A stretch of 64,000 bases of DNA. It comes from Mucilaginibacter pankratovii. GTDB lineage: Bacteria; Bacteroidota; Bacteroidia; Sphingobacteriales; Sphingobacteriaceae. The translations under genes and the position numbers were made by a program. The notes under the pieces were generated by a model. That model had not been told where the DNA came from, made no database searches, and worked only from the letters and a program-made list of their open reading frames with translations. Below are positions 17,614 to 24,972 of the stretch, piece by piece (positions within the stretch are counted from its first letter, which is position 1; the number at the start of each line of letters is the position of its first letter). The DNA is taken from assembly GCF_014773265.1 (NCBI RefSeq), contig NZ_JACWMY010000010.1:124001-188000 (forward strand), in the 5' to 3' direction.

Positions 17614-18900
17614 TTATTTAACAGTTGTAAGGGCTTTAAAAAGGTATTCTGAGGCATTATAAACATCGGCGAAGGTATTATAAAGCGGTACGGCGCTTAG
17701 GCGGATCACATCCGGCTCCCGCCAATCGCCTATAACACCATTGTCGGCAAGGTAATTGAATATTGCCCGGGCATTATTTTTACAAACCACCGAAAGCTGG
17801 CAGCCGCGCTCCGCAGCGTTACCCGGTGTGATGATGCGATAAACATCATCGCCCGCGCTTTGATTAATGCCGTTTATTAAAAATTCAAAGTATGCTGTAA
17901 GCTTTTCGCTTTTAGCACGAAGCTTTTTCAGCCCGCCTGCGCGTTCAAAAATATCCAGCGAGGCTTTGTGCAGGGCAAGTAATAAAATCGGCGCTGTGCT
18001 CACGTTCCAGCCCTCTGCGCCAACTTCTGGCTGAAAGCCGGGCGCCATCAAAAAGCGTTTGTCGTGACGGTAGCCCCACCAGCCTGCAAACCTATCGAGC
18101 GTGGTATTATTAAAATGTTTCTCGTGTACAAAGGCGCCGCTGATACCGCCCGGGCCCGAGTTCATGTATTTGTAGGAACACCAGCACGCAAAATCGGCAT
18201 CCCAATCGTGCAGTTTTACGGGGACATTGCCCGCGGCATGTGCAAGATCGAACCCTACGTAAGCGCCGGCCTGATGGGCCGCTTTGGCAATGGCTTCCAA
18301 ATTGAAGAATTGTCCGGTGTAATAATTTATCCCGCTGAACATCACCAGTGACAGTTCATCTGCGTTATCTTTTATCTGTTGCAGGATATCTTCGGTACGC
18401 AAAGTTACTTCACCATCGCGCGGTTTTACTTCAACCACCGCATCGGCGGGTTCAAACCCATGAAACTTTACCTGGCTTTCTACCGCGTACTGATCTGACG
18501 GGAATGCACCAGCCTCCATCAATATTTTATAACGTTTACTGGTTGGTTTATAGAAACTTACCATCAAAAGGTGAAGGTTCACTGTAAGCGAATTCATGAT
18601 GGTAACCTCGGCGGTTTTGGCACCTAAAATACCGGCCAGGGTTGGTATCAGTTGCTTATGATAGCTTAGCCAAGGGTCCTCACCCATAAACCAGCCTTCC
18701 ACGGCGTTATCCTCCCAGGCGTTTAGTTGCTGCTGAATATACTGCTTAGCAGAGCGGGGCTGCAGCCCCAATGAATTACCGCAAAGGTATATGGCATCCT
18801 GCCCATGATGTTTGGGAATAAGGAATTCGCCGCGAAATTGCTTTAGTTCGTCCTGCTCATCCTGCTGTAAAGCGAAATCTAAAGTGGGTTGAAAAATCAT
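17614..18900 (-). CDS. kynU: Kynureninase
   Basis: A 428-residue PLP enzyme that cleaves kynurenine or 3-hydroxykynurenine to anthranilate or 3-hydroxyanthranilate plus alanine (tryptophan catabolism or NAD synthesis). Landmarks are YLCGNSLGLQPRSAK near residues 38-52, GFDLAHAAGNVP with the PLP-binding Asp, and the Schiff-base lysine Lys244 in CSYKYMNSGPGG. The length is normal for KynU. It is the first gene of a minus-strand unit with bestrophin and a deacetylase-fold hydrolase. No other kyn genes lie in the window. Confidence 0.96.
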   Translation of the reverse strand: MIFQPTLDFALQQDEQDELKQFRGEFLIPKHHGQDAIYLCGNSLGLQPRSAKQYIQQQLNAWEDNAVEGWFMGEDPWLSYHKQLIPTLAGILGAKTAEVTIMNSLTVNLHLLMVSFYKPTSKRYKILMEAGAFPSDQYAVESQVKFHGFEPADAVVEVKPRDGEVTLRTEDILQQIKDNADELSLVMFSGINYYTGQFFNLEAIAKAAHQAGAYVGFDLAHAAGNVPVKLHDWDADFACWCSYKYMNSGPGGISGAFVHEKHFNNTTLDRFAGWWGYRHDKRFLMAPGFQPEVGAEGWNVSTAPILLLALHKASLDIFERAGGLKKLRAKSEKLTAYFEFLINGINQSAGDDVYRIITPGNAAERGCQLSVVCKNNARAIFNYLADNGVIGDWREPDVIRLSAVPLYNTFADVYNASEYLFKALTTVK

Positions 18901-18974
18901 CAGCCAATAATAAGGAAAAGATGGATACGAATTTCAGGTATGGGTAGAATTTAAAGAATTGAAAATCATCAAAC

Positions 18975-19118
18975 TTGTCATTTCGAACCCTGAAGCGCGG
19001 GAAATGGGCACTGGCGGGTGAGAAATCTTGTTAGTCATACATGTGCGAAACTGTGCATATCCAACAAGTTCCCTCCTCGCCCCTGCGCGCAAATCACTAC
19101 GCTCGTTAGGGATGACAT
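18975..19118. repeat. Imperfect palindromic intergenic repeat
   Basis: The ends are inverted relatives: TGTCATTTCGAACCCT and the complement of AGGGATGACA. The inside also folds, with CTTGTT at about 19027 pairing with AACAAG at about 19062. G+C-rich words in between (GGCGGGTGAG, CTCGCCCCTGCGCGC) are partly complementary. I recognise this layout as a dispersed repeat type of Sphingobacteriaceae chromosomes; copy number cannot be judged here. Confidence 0.65.
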
Positions 19119-19146
19119 AGTGGTAAGAGAGAGGTTAAATTCGTGG

Positions 19147-19644
19147 TCATAGCGCTATTTTCCCATGCTTTCCGCCATCAAAGCGCTGGCCGGTTACAGT
19201 AGCTTTAAGTACATTAAAAAGCACCACCATGCTACTGCTGTTACTATCCCAATATTCGGCATCTGTTGGGGTAATTTTGAGCAGGGTAAGTTTAGGATCA
19301 TCCAAGCCTTCGGGGAAGAAGGCCTTTACAAATGGGTTCCAGAGTTCTTTCATTTTTGCTTTATCGTCAACAAAATCGGCCTCGCCGATGATACTGAGAT
19401 AGGTATGGTTCTTCGGGTCGGAATAAGTTAGGGATATGGTATTTTCCACCGAAATTTCGCTGGCCTTTGCAGAATATTCATTGGTGAAGAACCAGATGTT
19501 GCCATCTGCATCCACGTCGGCTGTACCCATTGGCCTGCTGCTGAATCCCTTTTCGGAGTTATAGGTGGTCAGCATCGCGGTCTTCACTTCGTTGATCTCA
19601 TCGCGAAAATATTTCAGGCTTTCGGTTTTTGATTGCTCGCTCAT
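19147..19644 (-). CDS. Pyridoxamine 5'-phosphate oxidase-like (general stress protein 26 type)
   Basis: A 165-residue split-barrel flavin-binding protein of the PNPOx-like/GSP26 group. Landmarks are KTAMLTTYNSEKGFSSRPMGT (strand and flavin-phosphate loop), GNIWFFTNEYSAKASEI, SLTYSDPKNHTYLSIIGEA and the C-terminal PTDAEYWD. The ATG at 19644 gives the usual N-terminus; frame upstream of it is open but overlaps the Mpg gene. It probably binds FMN or FAD and acts in oxidative stress; substrate unknown. It is last in the unit with Mpg, hydrolase and MsrC. Confidence 0.88.
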   Translation of the reverse strand: MSEQSKTESLKYFRDEINEVKTAMLTTYNSEKGFSSRPMGTADVDADGNIWFFTNEYSAKASEISVENTISLTYSDPKNHTYLSIIGEADFVDDKAKMKELWNPFVKAFFPEGLDDPKLTLLKITPTDAEYWDSNSSSMVVLFNVLKATVTGQRFDGGKHGKIAL

Positions 19645-19685
19645 CTCGATACAGTTATTAGATGAGGCAATAACAAAGTGCCGGA

Positions 19686-20288
19686 TTATTTGTTGGGCTT
19701 GCTTACAAAAATATTTCCCTTTACATAAAAGCGGTATGGCAGCAATGCATCGTCGCCGGCATAGTCCACGCCAATACGGGGACCTGCAACCACTTCGGCA
19801 TCCGGGAAACTTAGTCCCCTGTCTTCCACCCAAATGGTATCGCTTTGCAAACTAATAGCATTTATTTTGCGAGAGATGCCCAGCGCTTTTGCCACTGAGC
19901 CGGGCCCTTTGGTGATGTTGGGTTTTAGCGTTTCCATATTGCGGCGATACATGATGATGTCGATTCCATCCGTTGGCACAATGGCCCGGATAAGGATAGC
20001 ATGTGGTTGCCCGGCAACGGAAGTTACGATATTAAACATCTCGTGGATGCCGTAGCAAAGGTAAACATAAGCTATACCGCCCTGCTCGAACATGGTTTTG
20101 GTGCGCGGCGTTATACGGTTGCCATAGGAATGGGAGGCTTTGTCGATAATGCCATTATAGGCTTCTGTTTCAACAATATAACCACCGGTAGTTTCACCAT
20201 CTATACAGGTGAACAGGTATTTGCCTATCAGGTCGCGACTGAGCGCTACCACATCACTGCTCAGGTAATATTCTTCGGGTAATTTCAT
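19686..20288 (-). CDS. mpg: DNA-3-methyladenine glycosylase (AAG/Mpg family)
   Basis: A 200-residue alkyladenine DNA glycosylase that removes 3-methyladenine and related damaged bases to start base-excision repair. Landmarks are LSRDLIGKYLF, GYIVETEAYNG with the catalytic glutamate, DKASHSYGNRITPRTKTMFEQGGIAYVYLCYGIHEMFN, which carries the intercalating tyrosine, and KGPGSVAKALGI. The length is normal. Its ATG overlaps the end of the hydrolase gene by 4 nt. Confidence 0.95.
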   Translation of the reverse strand: MKLPEEYYLSSDVVALSRDLIGKYLFTCIDGETTGGYIVETEAYNGIIDKASHSYGNRITPRTKTMFEQGGIAYVYLCYGIHEMFNIVTSVAGQPHAILIRAIVPTDGIDIIMYRRNMETLKPNITKGPGSVAKALGISRKINAISLQSDTIWVEDRGLSFPDAEVVAGPRIGVDYAGDDALLPYRFYVKGNIFVSKPNK

Positions 20289-20941
20289 GGCTGCAACAGG
20301 ATATCGGCCAATAATTTATTGATCTCATCTGCCCTGTCGAACACCATAATATGCGTGCCACCTTTGATAATGGCTGTAGGGTTTTTGATCTTTTTCCAGG
20401 GGAACACCTGGTCTTTATCGCCGATGATGTGGTACAGGTTGGCAACCGGCTCCAAATTATTGAAATACAACACCGCGTGCATGGCCCATTTTAAAAACAC
20501 CGGCGACGAATTTGTAAGCATACTTTGAAACGTCGCCAGGTCTTCGGGTGCCATACCGCCAAATACCGGTTTCACCATAAAGCCAACTTTAGTCATGATG
20601 CTGGCCGGGATAGGTTTATAAACCGGCACCCGCTGAAATAGTCTAAAATACCACGGCGCCTCGTCGGCCGTTTTGATGCTTGATATCAGGATCACCTTTT
20701 GCAACTTCACCTGCTTAGCTATTTCGACAGCGATCATGCCGCCAAGTGAATCGCCAATGGCAATATCGCCGGGTTGTATATTGTATTGTTTTACAAGCTT
20801 TTGCGCGTAAGTGGTTAAAGTATCAGCGGCATCTGGCGCTATCCAATCCGCCGGTATGCGCTCAAACCCTGCCGGCAAAATAATGTTCTTATACAGCCGG
20901 GTATCGGCACCCAGGCCGGGGATCAGGAAAACCTTAGTCAT
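20285..20941 (-). CDS. Alpha/beta hydrolase
   Basis: A 218-residue alpha/beta hydrolase. The N-terminal FLIPGLGADTRLYKN holds the oxyanion loop, the nucleophile elbow is GDSLGGM with the Ser, and the late GDKDQVFPW and GGTHIMVFDRADEIN carry the acidic and His members of the triad. The short, lidless form is typical of small intracellular esterases of Bacteroidota. The stop of msrC and its ATG overlap by one base (TAATG), so translation is coupled. Substrate unknown. Confidence 0.9.
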   Translation of the reverse strand: MTKVFLIPGLGADTRLYKNIILPAGFERIPADWIAPDAADTLTTYAQKLVKQYNIQPGDIAIGDSLGGMIAVEIAKQVKLQKVILISSIKTADEAPWYFRLFQRVPVYKPIPASIMTKVGFMVKPVFGGMAPEDLATFQSMLTNSSPVFLKWAMHAVLYFNNLEPVANLYHIIGDKDQVFPWKKIKNPTAIIKGGTHIMVFDRADEINKLLADILLQP

Positions 20942-21417
20942 TAAAATTTGATGAGCTTTACTATTTCGGCTAAATACTTTGCATCGGTTTCGTCAAACTC
21001 GGCCAGTTCGGAACTGTCTACATCCAGCACCCCTACTACCTCCCCATTATGAAACAAAGGCAGCACAATTTCCGAGCGGGATAAAGAGCTGCAGGCAATA
21101 TGCCCGGGGAATTCTTCCACATCAGGAACGACAAGCGTTTGCGCCTGCTGCCATGCCGCGCCGCAAACACCTTTACCCAAGCCTATCCTGGTACAGGCAA
21201 CCGGCCCCTGGAACGGACCCAGTACCAGTTCATTATCCTTCACCAGGTAAAAGCCTACCCAAAACCATTTAAACTGCTCTTTTAGCGCGGCGCAAACGTT
21301 GGCCAGGTTGGCCACCAGTTCGGGTTCGCCAAAAATCAGGGCTTCAATTTGTGGGATGAGCGAGGTATATTGTTCGGCCTTATCTGCGGACGTAGTTATT
21401 TTGAGGTCTTCTGCCAT
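20941..21417 (-). CDS. msrC: Free methionine-(R)-sulfoxide reductase (GAF domain)
   Basis: A 158-residue GAF-fold enzyme that reduces free Met-R-sulfoxide. The three functional cysteines of the fRMsr family lie at Cys75, Cys85 and Cys109, with spacings of 10 and 24 as in E. coli (84, 94, 118). The binding pocket segments FKWFWVGFYLV, GPFQGPVACTRIGLGKGVCGAAW and HIACSSLSRSEIVLPLF are conserved. It heads a four-gene unit with hydrolase, Mpg and a PNPOx-like protein, pointing to oxidative or alkylation damage control. Confidence 0.93.
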   Translation of the reverse strand: MAEDLKITTSADKAEQYTSLIPQIEALIFGEPELVANLANVCAALKEQFKWFWVGFYLVKDNELVLGPFQGPVACTRIGLGKGVCGAAWQQAQTLVVPDVEEFPGHIACSSLSRSEIVLPLFHNGEVVGVLDVDSSELAEFDETDAKYLAEIVKLIKF

Positions 21418-21490
21418 GGTGTAAAAGTAGTGATGAACGTGTAAAACTAAATAAGCCGAATATCATATTTAATATTTTATTTCGCAGTAG

Positions 21491-22195
21491 ATGATCGTTA
21501 GCCTCACCATTATACGCTACCGCAAAGCGCTCGTACCTTTCGCCTTACTGGCCATGGCTCTGCACCGCCTGCCTATGTGGCTGCAGCAGGGTTGTACCTT
21601 TTGGAAACTGCTGGGCAGTGGCCGCAACGGCACTTTCGACCTGCAGCCCGACTGGCAGCAATGGGGCCTGCTGGCCGTTTGGGAAAATCGCGAGGATTAT
21701 GAGCGGTTTCAACAAACCTCCGTCGTAAGCAAATGGTGGAAGCTATTGGGCAGCGAACAATGGACAGTACTTTGCCAGCCTATGCAAAGCCACGGCAAAT
21801 GGGATGGCCGAGAACCTTTCGGCAAGCCGGATCTGAAAATAGCAGATGGCCCCATGGCGGTACTTACCCGGGCTACTATCAAAATGAGCAGGCTTAAAAA
21901 CTTCTGGAGCCACGTAGACGAGGTTGCCGGGTTAATGGCCACAGCACCCGGCTATATCACCTCCATCGGCGTGGGCGAAGCGCCGGTTTACCGGCAGGCA
22001 ACCTTCTCAGTTTGGGAAAGCATGGAGCACATGAAGGCTTTCGCCTACGGCAGTAAACAACATGCCGAGGTGATCAAAAAAACACGCAGCGAAGGCTGGT
22101 ACAGCGAGGAGCTTTTCGCGCGTTTTGCCATTATCGAAAGCAGTGGTACCATTAATGGAAAGGACCCGTTGATGAAGAAGTTTAATATCGAATGA
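21491..22195 (+). CDS. Spheroidene monooxygenase (CrtA)-like protein
   Basis: A 234-residue protein of the CrtA-like group. Landmarks are HRLPMWLQQGCTFWKLLGSGRNGTFDLQPDWQQW, LLAVWENREDYERF, and in the second half VLTRATIKMSRLKNFW and PGYITSIGVGEAPVYRQATFSVWESMEHMKAFAYG. It looks like two repeated ferredoxin-like halves. In purple bacteria CrtA is a haem-containing ketolase of carotenoids; whether this homologue acts on carotenoids is unknown, as no other crt genes are here. It is divergent from msrC with its own start region. Confidence 0.8.
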   Translation: MIVSLTIIRYRKALVPFALLAMALHRLPMWLQQGCTFWKLLGSGRNGTFDLQPDWQQWGLLAVWENREDYERFQQTSVVSKWWKLLGSEQWTVLCQPMQSHGKWDGREPFGKPDLKIADGPMAVLTRATIKMSRLKNFWSHVDEVAGLMATAPGYITSIGVGEAPVYRQATFSVWESMEHMKAFAYGSKQHAEVIKKTRSEGWYSEELFARFAIIESSGTINGKDPLMKKFNIE

Positions 22196-22197
22196 TG

Positions 22198-22275
22198 AAT
22201 TTCGAACGCCGAATCCCGAAGGTTAAAACTTCATTATTATGAAATTGGGCGTTCGATATTCGACATTTAAATTTT
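22198..22275. repeat. Imperfect inverted repeat in intergenic space
   Basis: TTTCGAACGCCGAATCCC at about 22200 and its near complement AATTGGGCGTTCGATATTCG at about 22243 can fold, with the CGAACGCC/GGCGTTCG core exact. It belongs with similar intergenic folds at 40456, 42825 and 46741. Confidence 0.55.
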
Positions 22276-22296
22276 ATCAATTATCATTAATTCAAC

Positions 22297-22545
22297 ATGA
22301 GAATAATAGCAGAACTACCCCACCCCGAATTTAAGATCTCTATCCTTAACATGAACCAGAAGTTCATCGTGAAGATAGAGAAAGGCAGCTTTGAGCAAAG
22401 TTACAAGATCCCTGAGATGGACCTGACCGAAGGCGTAAACAGCGTTTTTGAAATACTCGACGAGGCGTTTTTAAAAACCGTTTCCGCCCGTTTTGCCGAT
22501 ATGAGCAAAGATTATAAGGAAGCTTACTATAGGTATAATTATTAG
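22297..22545 (+). CDS. Small conserved protein, unknown
   Basis: An 82-residue cytoplasmic protein without a signal or membrane segment. It has a beta-hairpin start (MRIIAELPHPEFKISILNMNQKFIVKIEKG) and a helical second half (VFEILDEAFLKTVSARFADMSKDYKEAYYRY). This layout is met as a short conserved protein in Sphingobacteriaceae, but no function is known. It has a clear ATG and coding bias and stands alone. Confidence 0.75.
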   Translation: MRIIAELPHPEFKISILNMNQKFIVKIEKGSFEQSYKIPEMDLTEGVNSVFEILDEAFLKTVSARFADMSKDYKEAYYRYNY

Positions 22546-22763
22546 TTGGCTAATGTATATAACTACTTGATATATAGATACTAATTTATTAAATGGTCCT
22601 ATATCAGAATTTTATTTGGCAAAACAGGGCGTTTCTAACCCTGAAATCACCATATATCTTATATATCTATTTATGATATCTTCATAAATATTTGATAATC
22701 ATAATACTTATAATATATCAATTAATTTAATTTGGGTACTCTAAATGCCAAATAAATGGGAGG

Positions 22764-23477
22764 TTAAGCCGGAATCAGGTCGATAAACCAAAAGCCCGAA
22801 CTTTTTTGGGTGTCCACGGATCCGCAAGCGTCATCGGCATTTTTAGGTGTTTTGTATTCTTTAAAAACCTTCACTCCTGTTGTAAACTTTATTTCCTTTT
22901 TGAAGATCGGCCCCTTGTAAGCGAAGGTGTGGAATTCACCGTTCTCGCCGCAAACGTCAACATCTGCCGGTAAATTGCCGATGAGTTCTTCCCCTATTTC
23001 CAGGCCAACTATCGCTTCCAACCGTTCCTGTACACAGGCGATCACAGTGCCAAAACCAAGACTTAAAAACTCGTCTATCAATTCCTGGGTATCGCGTTTC
23101 CAAAGCGGGTAGATGCCGGTCATGCCCACCTCCACCAGGCGGGCATCGCGGTAGTTTTTTAGGTCCTCTAAAAAAATATCTCCGAAGATGGAGTGCGTTA
23201 TTCCCTCGCTTTTAAAGTGCGCCAGGTGCCCGTGCATGATGTTATCATAGGTCGCCATATCCGGCATTTCGGGCAGGCGGATCTGGTATAAAGGAATACC
23301 GATGCTGGCGGCTTGCGCTATCAAAAGTTCGGTACGTACGCCATGCATGGAGATCCTGTCGGCTTCGTCGTTAATGGTGGTAACCAGGTAGCGGATATCC
23401 AGGTTAGGGTTTTGCAGGCAATGGTAAAGCGCCAGGGCGCTGTCTTTACCGCCGCTCCAGTTGAAAATGCATTTCAT
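22764..23477 (-). CDS. Dph6-related PP-loop ATPase
   Basis: A 237-residue PP-loop (adenine-nucleotide alpha-hydrolase) enzyme of the Dph6/COG2102 group. The PP-loop is FNWSGGKDSALALY with S8-G9-G10-K11-D12-S13. Conserved later blocks are TTINDEADRISMHGVR, FGDIFLEDLKNYR, GIYPLWKRDTQELIDEFLSLGF and CGENGEFHTFAYKGPIF. Eukaryotic members amidate diphthine; bacteria lack diphthamide, so the true reaction is unknown, presumably ATP-driven amidation of another substrate. Bacterial copies often lie near cobalamin genes, and the B12-riboswitch operon is just upstream here. Confidence 0.9.
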   Translation of the reverse strand: MKCIFNWSGGKDSALALYHCLQNPNLDIRYLVTTINDEADRISMHGVRTELLIAQAASIGIPLYQIRLPEMPDMATYDNIMHGHLAHFKSEGITHSIFGDIFLEDLKNYRDARLVEVGMTGIYPLWKRDTQELIDEFLSLGFGTVIACVQERLEAIVGLEIGEELIGNLPADVDVCGENGEFHTFAYKGPIFKKEIKFTTGVKVFKEYKTPKNADDACGSVDTQKSSGFWFIDLIPA

Positions 23478-23526
23478 GGTGAGCAGTGAATGGAAAGTAG
23501 TGAGTAAAAGTTTCTGTTGCGTTTGT

Positions 23527-24213
23527 TTAGTTCTCGGCCATCAACTCATCTACCAGCATGGGAACCCCTACCGTTGCTTTAAAGGGCATCTCCACCACAC
23601 GGCCACCGGATGATACCGGAATATTAGGATCGATGATATAACGTGTTACATCGCGCGGTACGTAGTTGATGAGCCCTGCCGCAGGATAAACGGCAAGGGA
23701 GGTTCCAACCAAAATGAAAATTTCTGCGTCGGCACAAATTTGCGCGGCGGTTTCTATCATCGGTACGGCCTCGCCAAACCAAACCACATGCGCCCTTAAC
23801 TGGGAACCCAGCTTGCATTTATCGCCCATTTTAATTTCCCAACCGTCTATAGGGTAAGTCAACCGCGGATTGGTGCTCGATTGCGAACGGGTAATAATGC
23901 CATGCAGGTGCACCACGTTGGTGGAGCCCGCACGCTCGTGCAGGTCGTCGATATTTTGGGTAATGATGGTAACGTGGTATTTTTCCTCCAGCCTGGCCAG
24001 CGCAAAATGGGCGGCGTTGGGGCTGGCCTCTAAAACAGATTTGCGGCGCTCGTTGTAAAACTGTTGAACCATCTGCGGGTTGCGTGCCCAGGCTTCGGGG
24101 GTGGCAACATCTTCGATGTTGTAACCCTCCCATAAGCCGTCGCTGTCGCGAAAGGTTTTCAGGCCGCTTTCGGCACTGATGCCCGCGCCGGTAAGGATGA
24201 CGATTCTTTTCAT
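23527..24213 (-). CDS. cobB: Sirtuin-type NAD-dependent deacylase without zinc ligands
   Basis: A 228-residue sirtuin that removes acyl groups from lysine using NAD+. Landmarks are GAGISAESGLKTFRDSDGLW at the NAD site, QNIDDLHERAG, the catalytic His104 in HLHG, and VGTSLAVYPAAGL. The YxxR pair (Tyr53 and Arg56 in FYNERR) marks class III sirtuins that prefer succinyl or malonyl lysine. The small domain lacks the four zinc cysteines; only Cys133 is near the place. It lies 49 nt upstream of the Dph6-like gene on the same strand and may share a transcript. Confidence 0.93.
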   Translation of the reverse strand: MKRIVILTGAGISAESGLKTFRDSDGLWEGYNIEDVATPEAWARNPQMVQQFYNERRKSVLEASPNAAHFALARLEEKYHVTIITQNIDDLHERAGSTNVVHLHGIITRSQSSTNPRLTYPIDGWEIKMGDKCKLGSQLRAHVVWFGEAVPMIETAAQICADAEIFILVGTSLAVYPAAGLINYVPRDVTRYIIDPNIPVSSGGRVVEMPFKATVGVPMLVDELMAEN

Positions 24214-24300
24214 AATTCAAGAGGCTAAAAGGCGCAAAAAAAGACCCGTTTTTATTCAAAAAAAAGCAAAAACAGGTAAATTTTCGACAGTAAATTTCAC

Positions 24301-24338
24301 AAAAAAGGCGGTTTTGAGCAAACAAAACCGCCTTTTTT
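24301..24338 (-). terminator. Intrinsic terminator of the B12-riboswitch operon
   Basis: AAAAAAGGCGGTTTTG and CAAAACCGCCTTTTTT make a 16-bp perfect stem with an AGCAAA loop and T tails. It separates the DUF6580 gene from the sirtuin gene downstream. Confidence 0.92.
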
Positions 24339-24355
24339 ATATCGATATAAAACGG

Positions 24356-24922
24356 CTAAAGGGCCAGTTGTTTTTTGCTTTGTAAAACGGTGTATTTGCT
24401 TTTGGCCAGTTCGAACGCGCCGAAAAGGATAGTACCATAAATGGCATCCGCAATTAGCATATTAGTTTCAAACGGATAGATGGCTTTCATTAATAGCATG
24501 GTATAGTTACCCCAGGTGCTGGGAATGCCATAAACAACCGGCAGGTCCATAACAAGCCAGTGAATTAAAACGGCAACCACAGAAGCTGTTACCAGATTGG
24601 TAACATTTACCTTTTTTATTAAAGTACCAACAAATGCCATCAAGATAAAACAACCGTACATCCATAATGAACTTGCGAAAAACGTAAGTGTGGAAGTATA
24701 GATGTAGTTAATTACCAGGTCGCTTATAAAAAGAGCTAACAGAGGTACCGCATAAGCTTCCCATTTACGGGCAAAGTAAACGCCCCCAAATAAGGCTACA
24801 GCACCTACCGGGGTAAAATTACTTAGGGCAGGTACTTGCGTATTAACAATTCGCATAGCAATAGCACCCAGCACCATTAAAACAAGTATTATAAACCGCG
24901 TATTGATCTTTTGTAGTGACAT
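24356..24922 (-). CDS. DUF6580-type multi-spanning membrane protein
   Basis: A 188-residue protein with about five or six membrane segments. It starts with RFIILVLMVLGAIAMRIV, then FTPVGAVALFGGVYFARKWEAYAVPLLALFISDLVI and later VLIHWLVMDLPVVYG. The layout resembles S components of ECF vitamin transporters and the group called DUF6580. It lies 50 nt downstream of the BtuB-like gene and before the operon's terminator, so it is under the cobalamin riboswitch. A role in cobalamin or precursor uptake across the inner membrane is inferred from this position. Confidence 0.85.
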   Translation of the reverse strand: MSLQKINTRFIILVLMVLGAIAMRIVNTQVPALSNFTPVGAVALFGGVYFARKWEAYAVPLLALFISDLVINYIYTSTLTFFASSLWMYGCFILMAFVGTLIKKVNVTNLVTASVVAVLIHWLVMDLPVVYGIPSTWGNYTMLLMKAIYPFETNMLIADAIYGTILFGAFELAKSKYTVLQSKKQLAL

Positions 24923-24972
24923 AGTTTTATATATGAAGCAAATTTATTGATTATCCATTGTAAAAACGAAAA

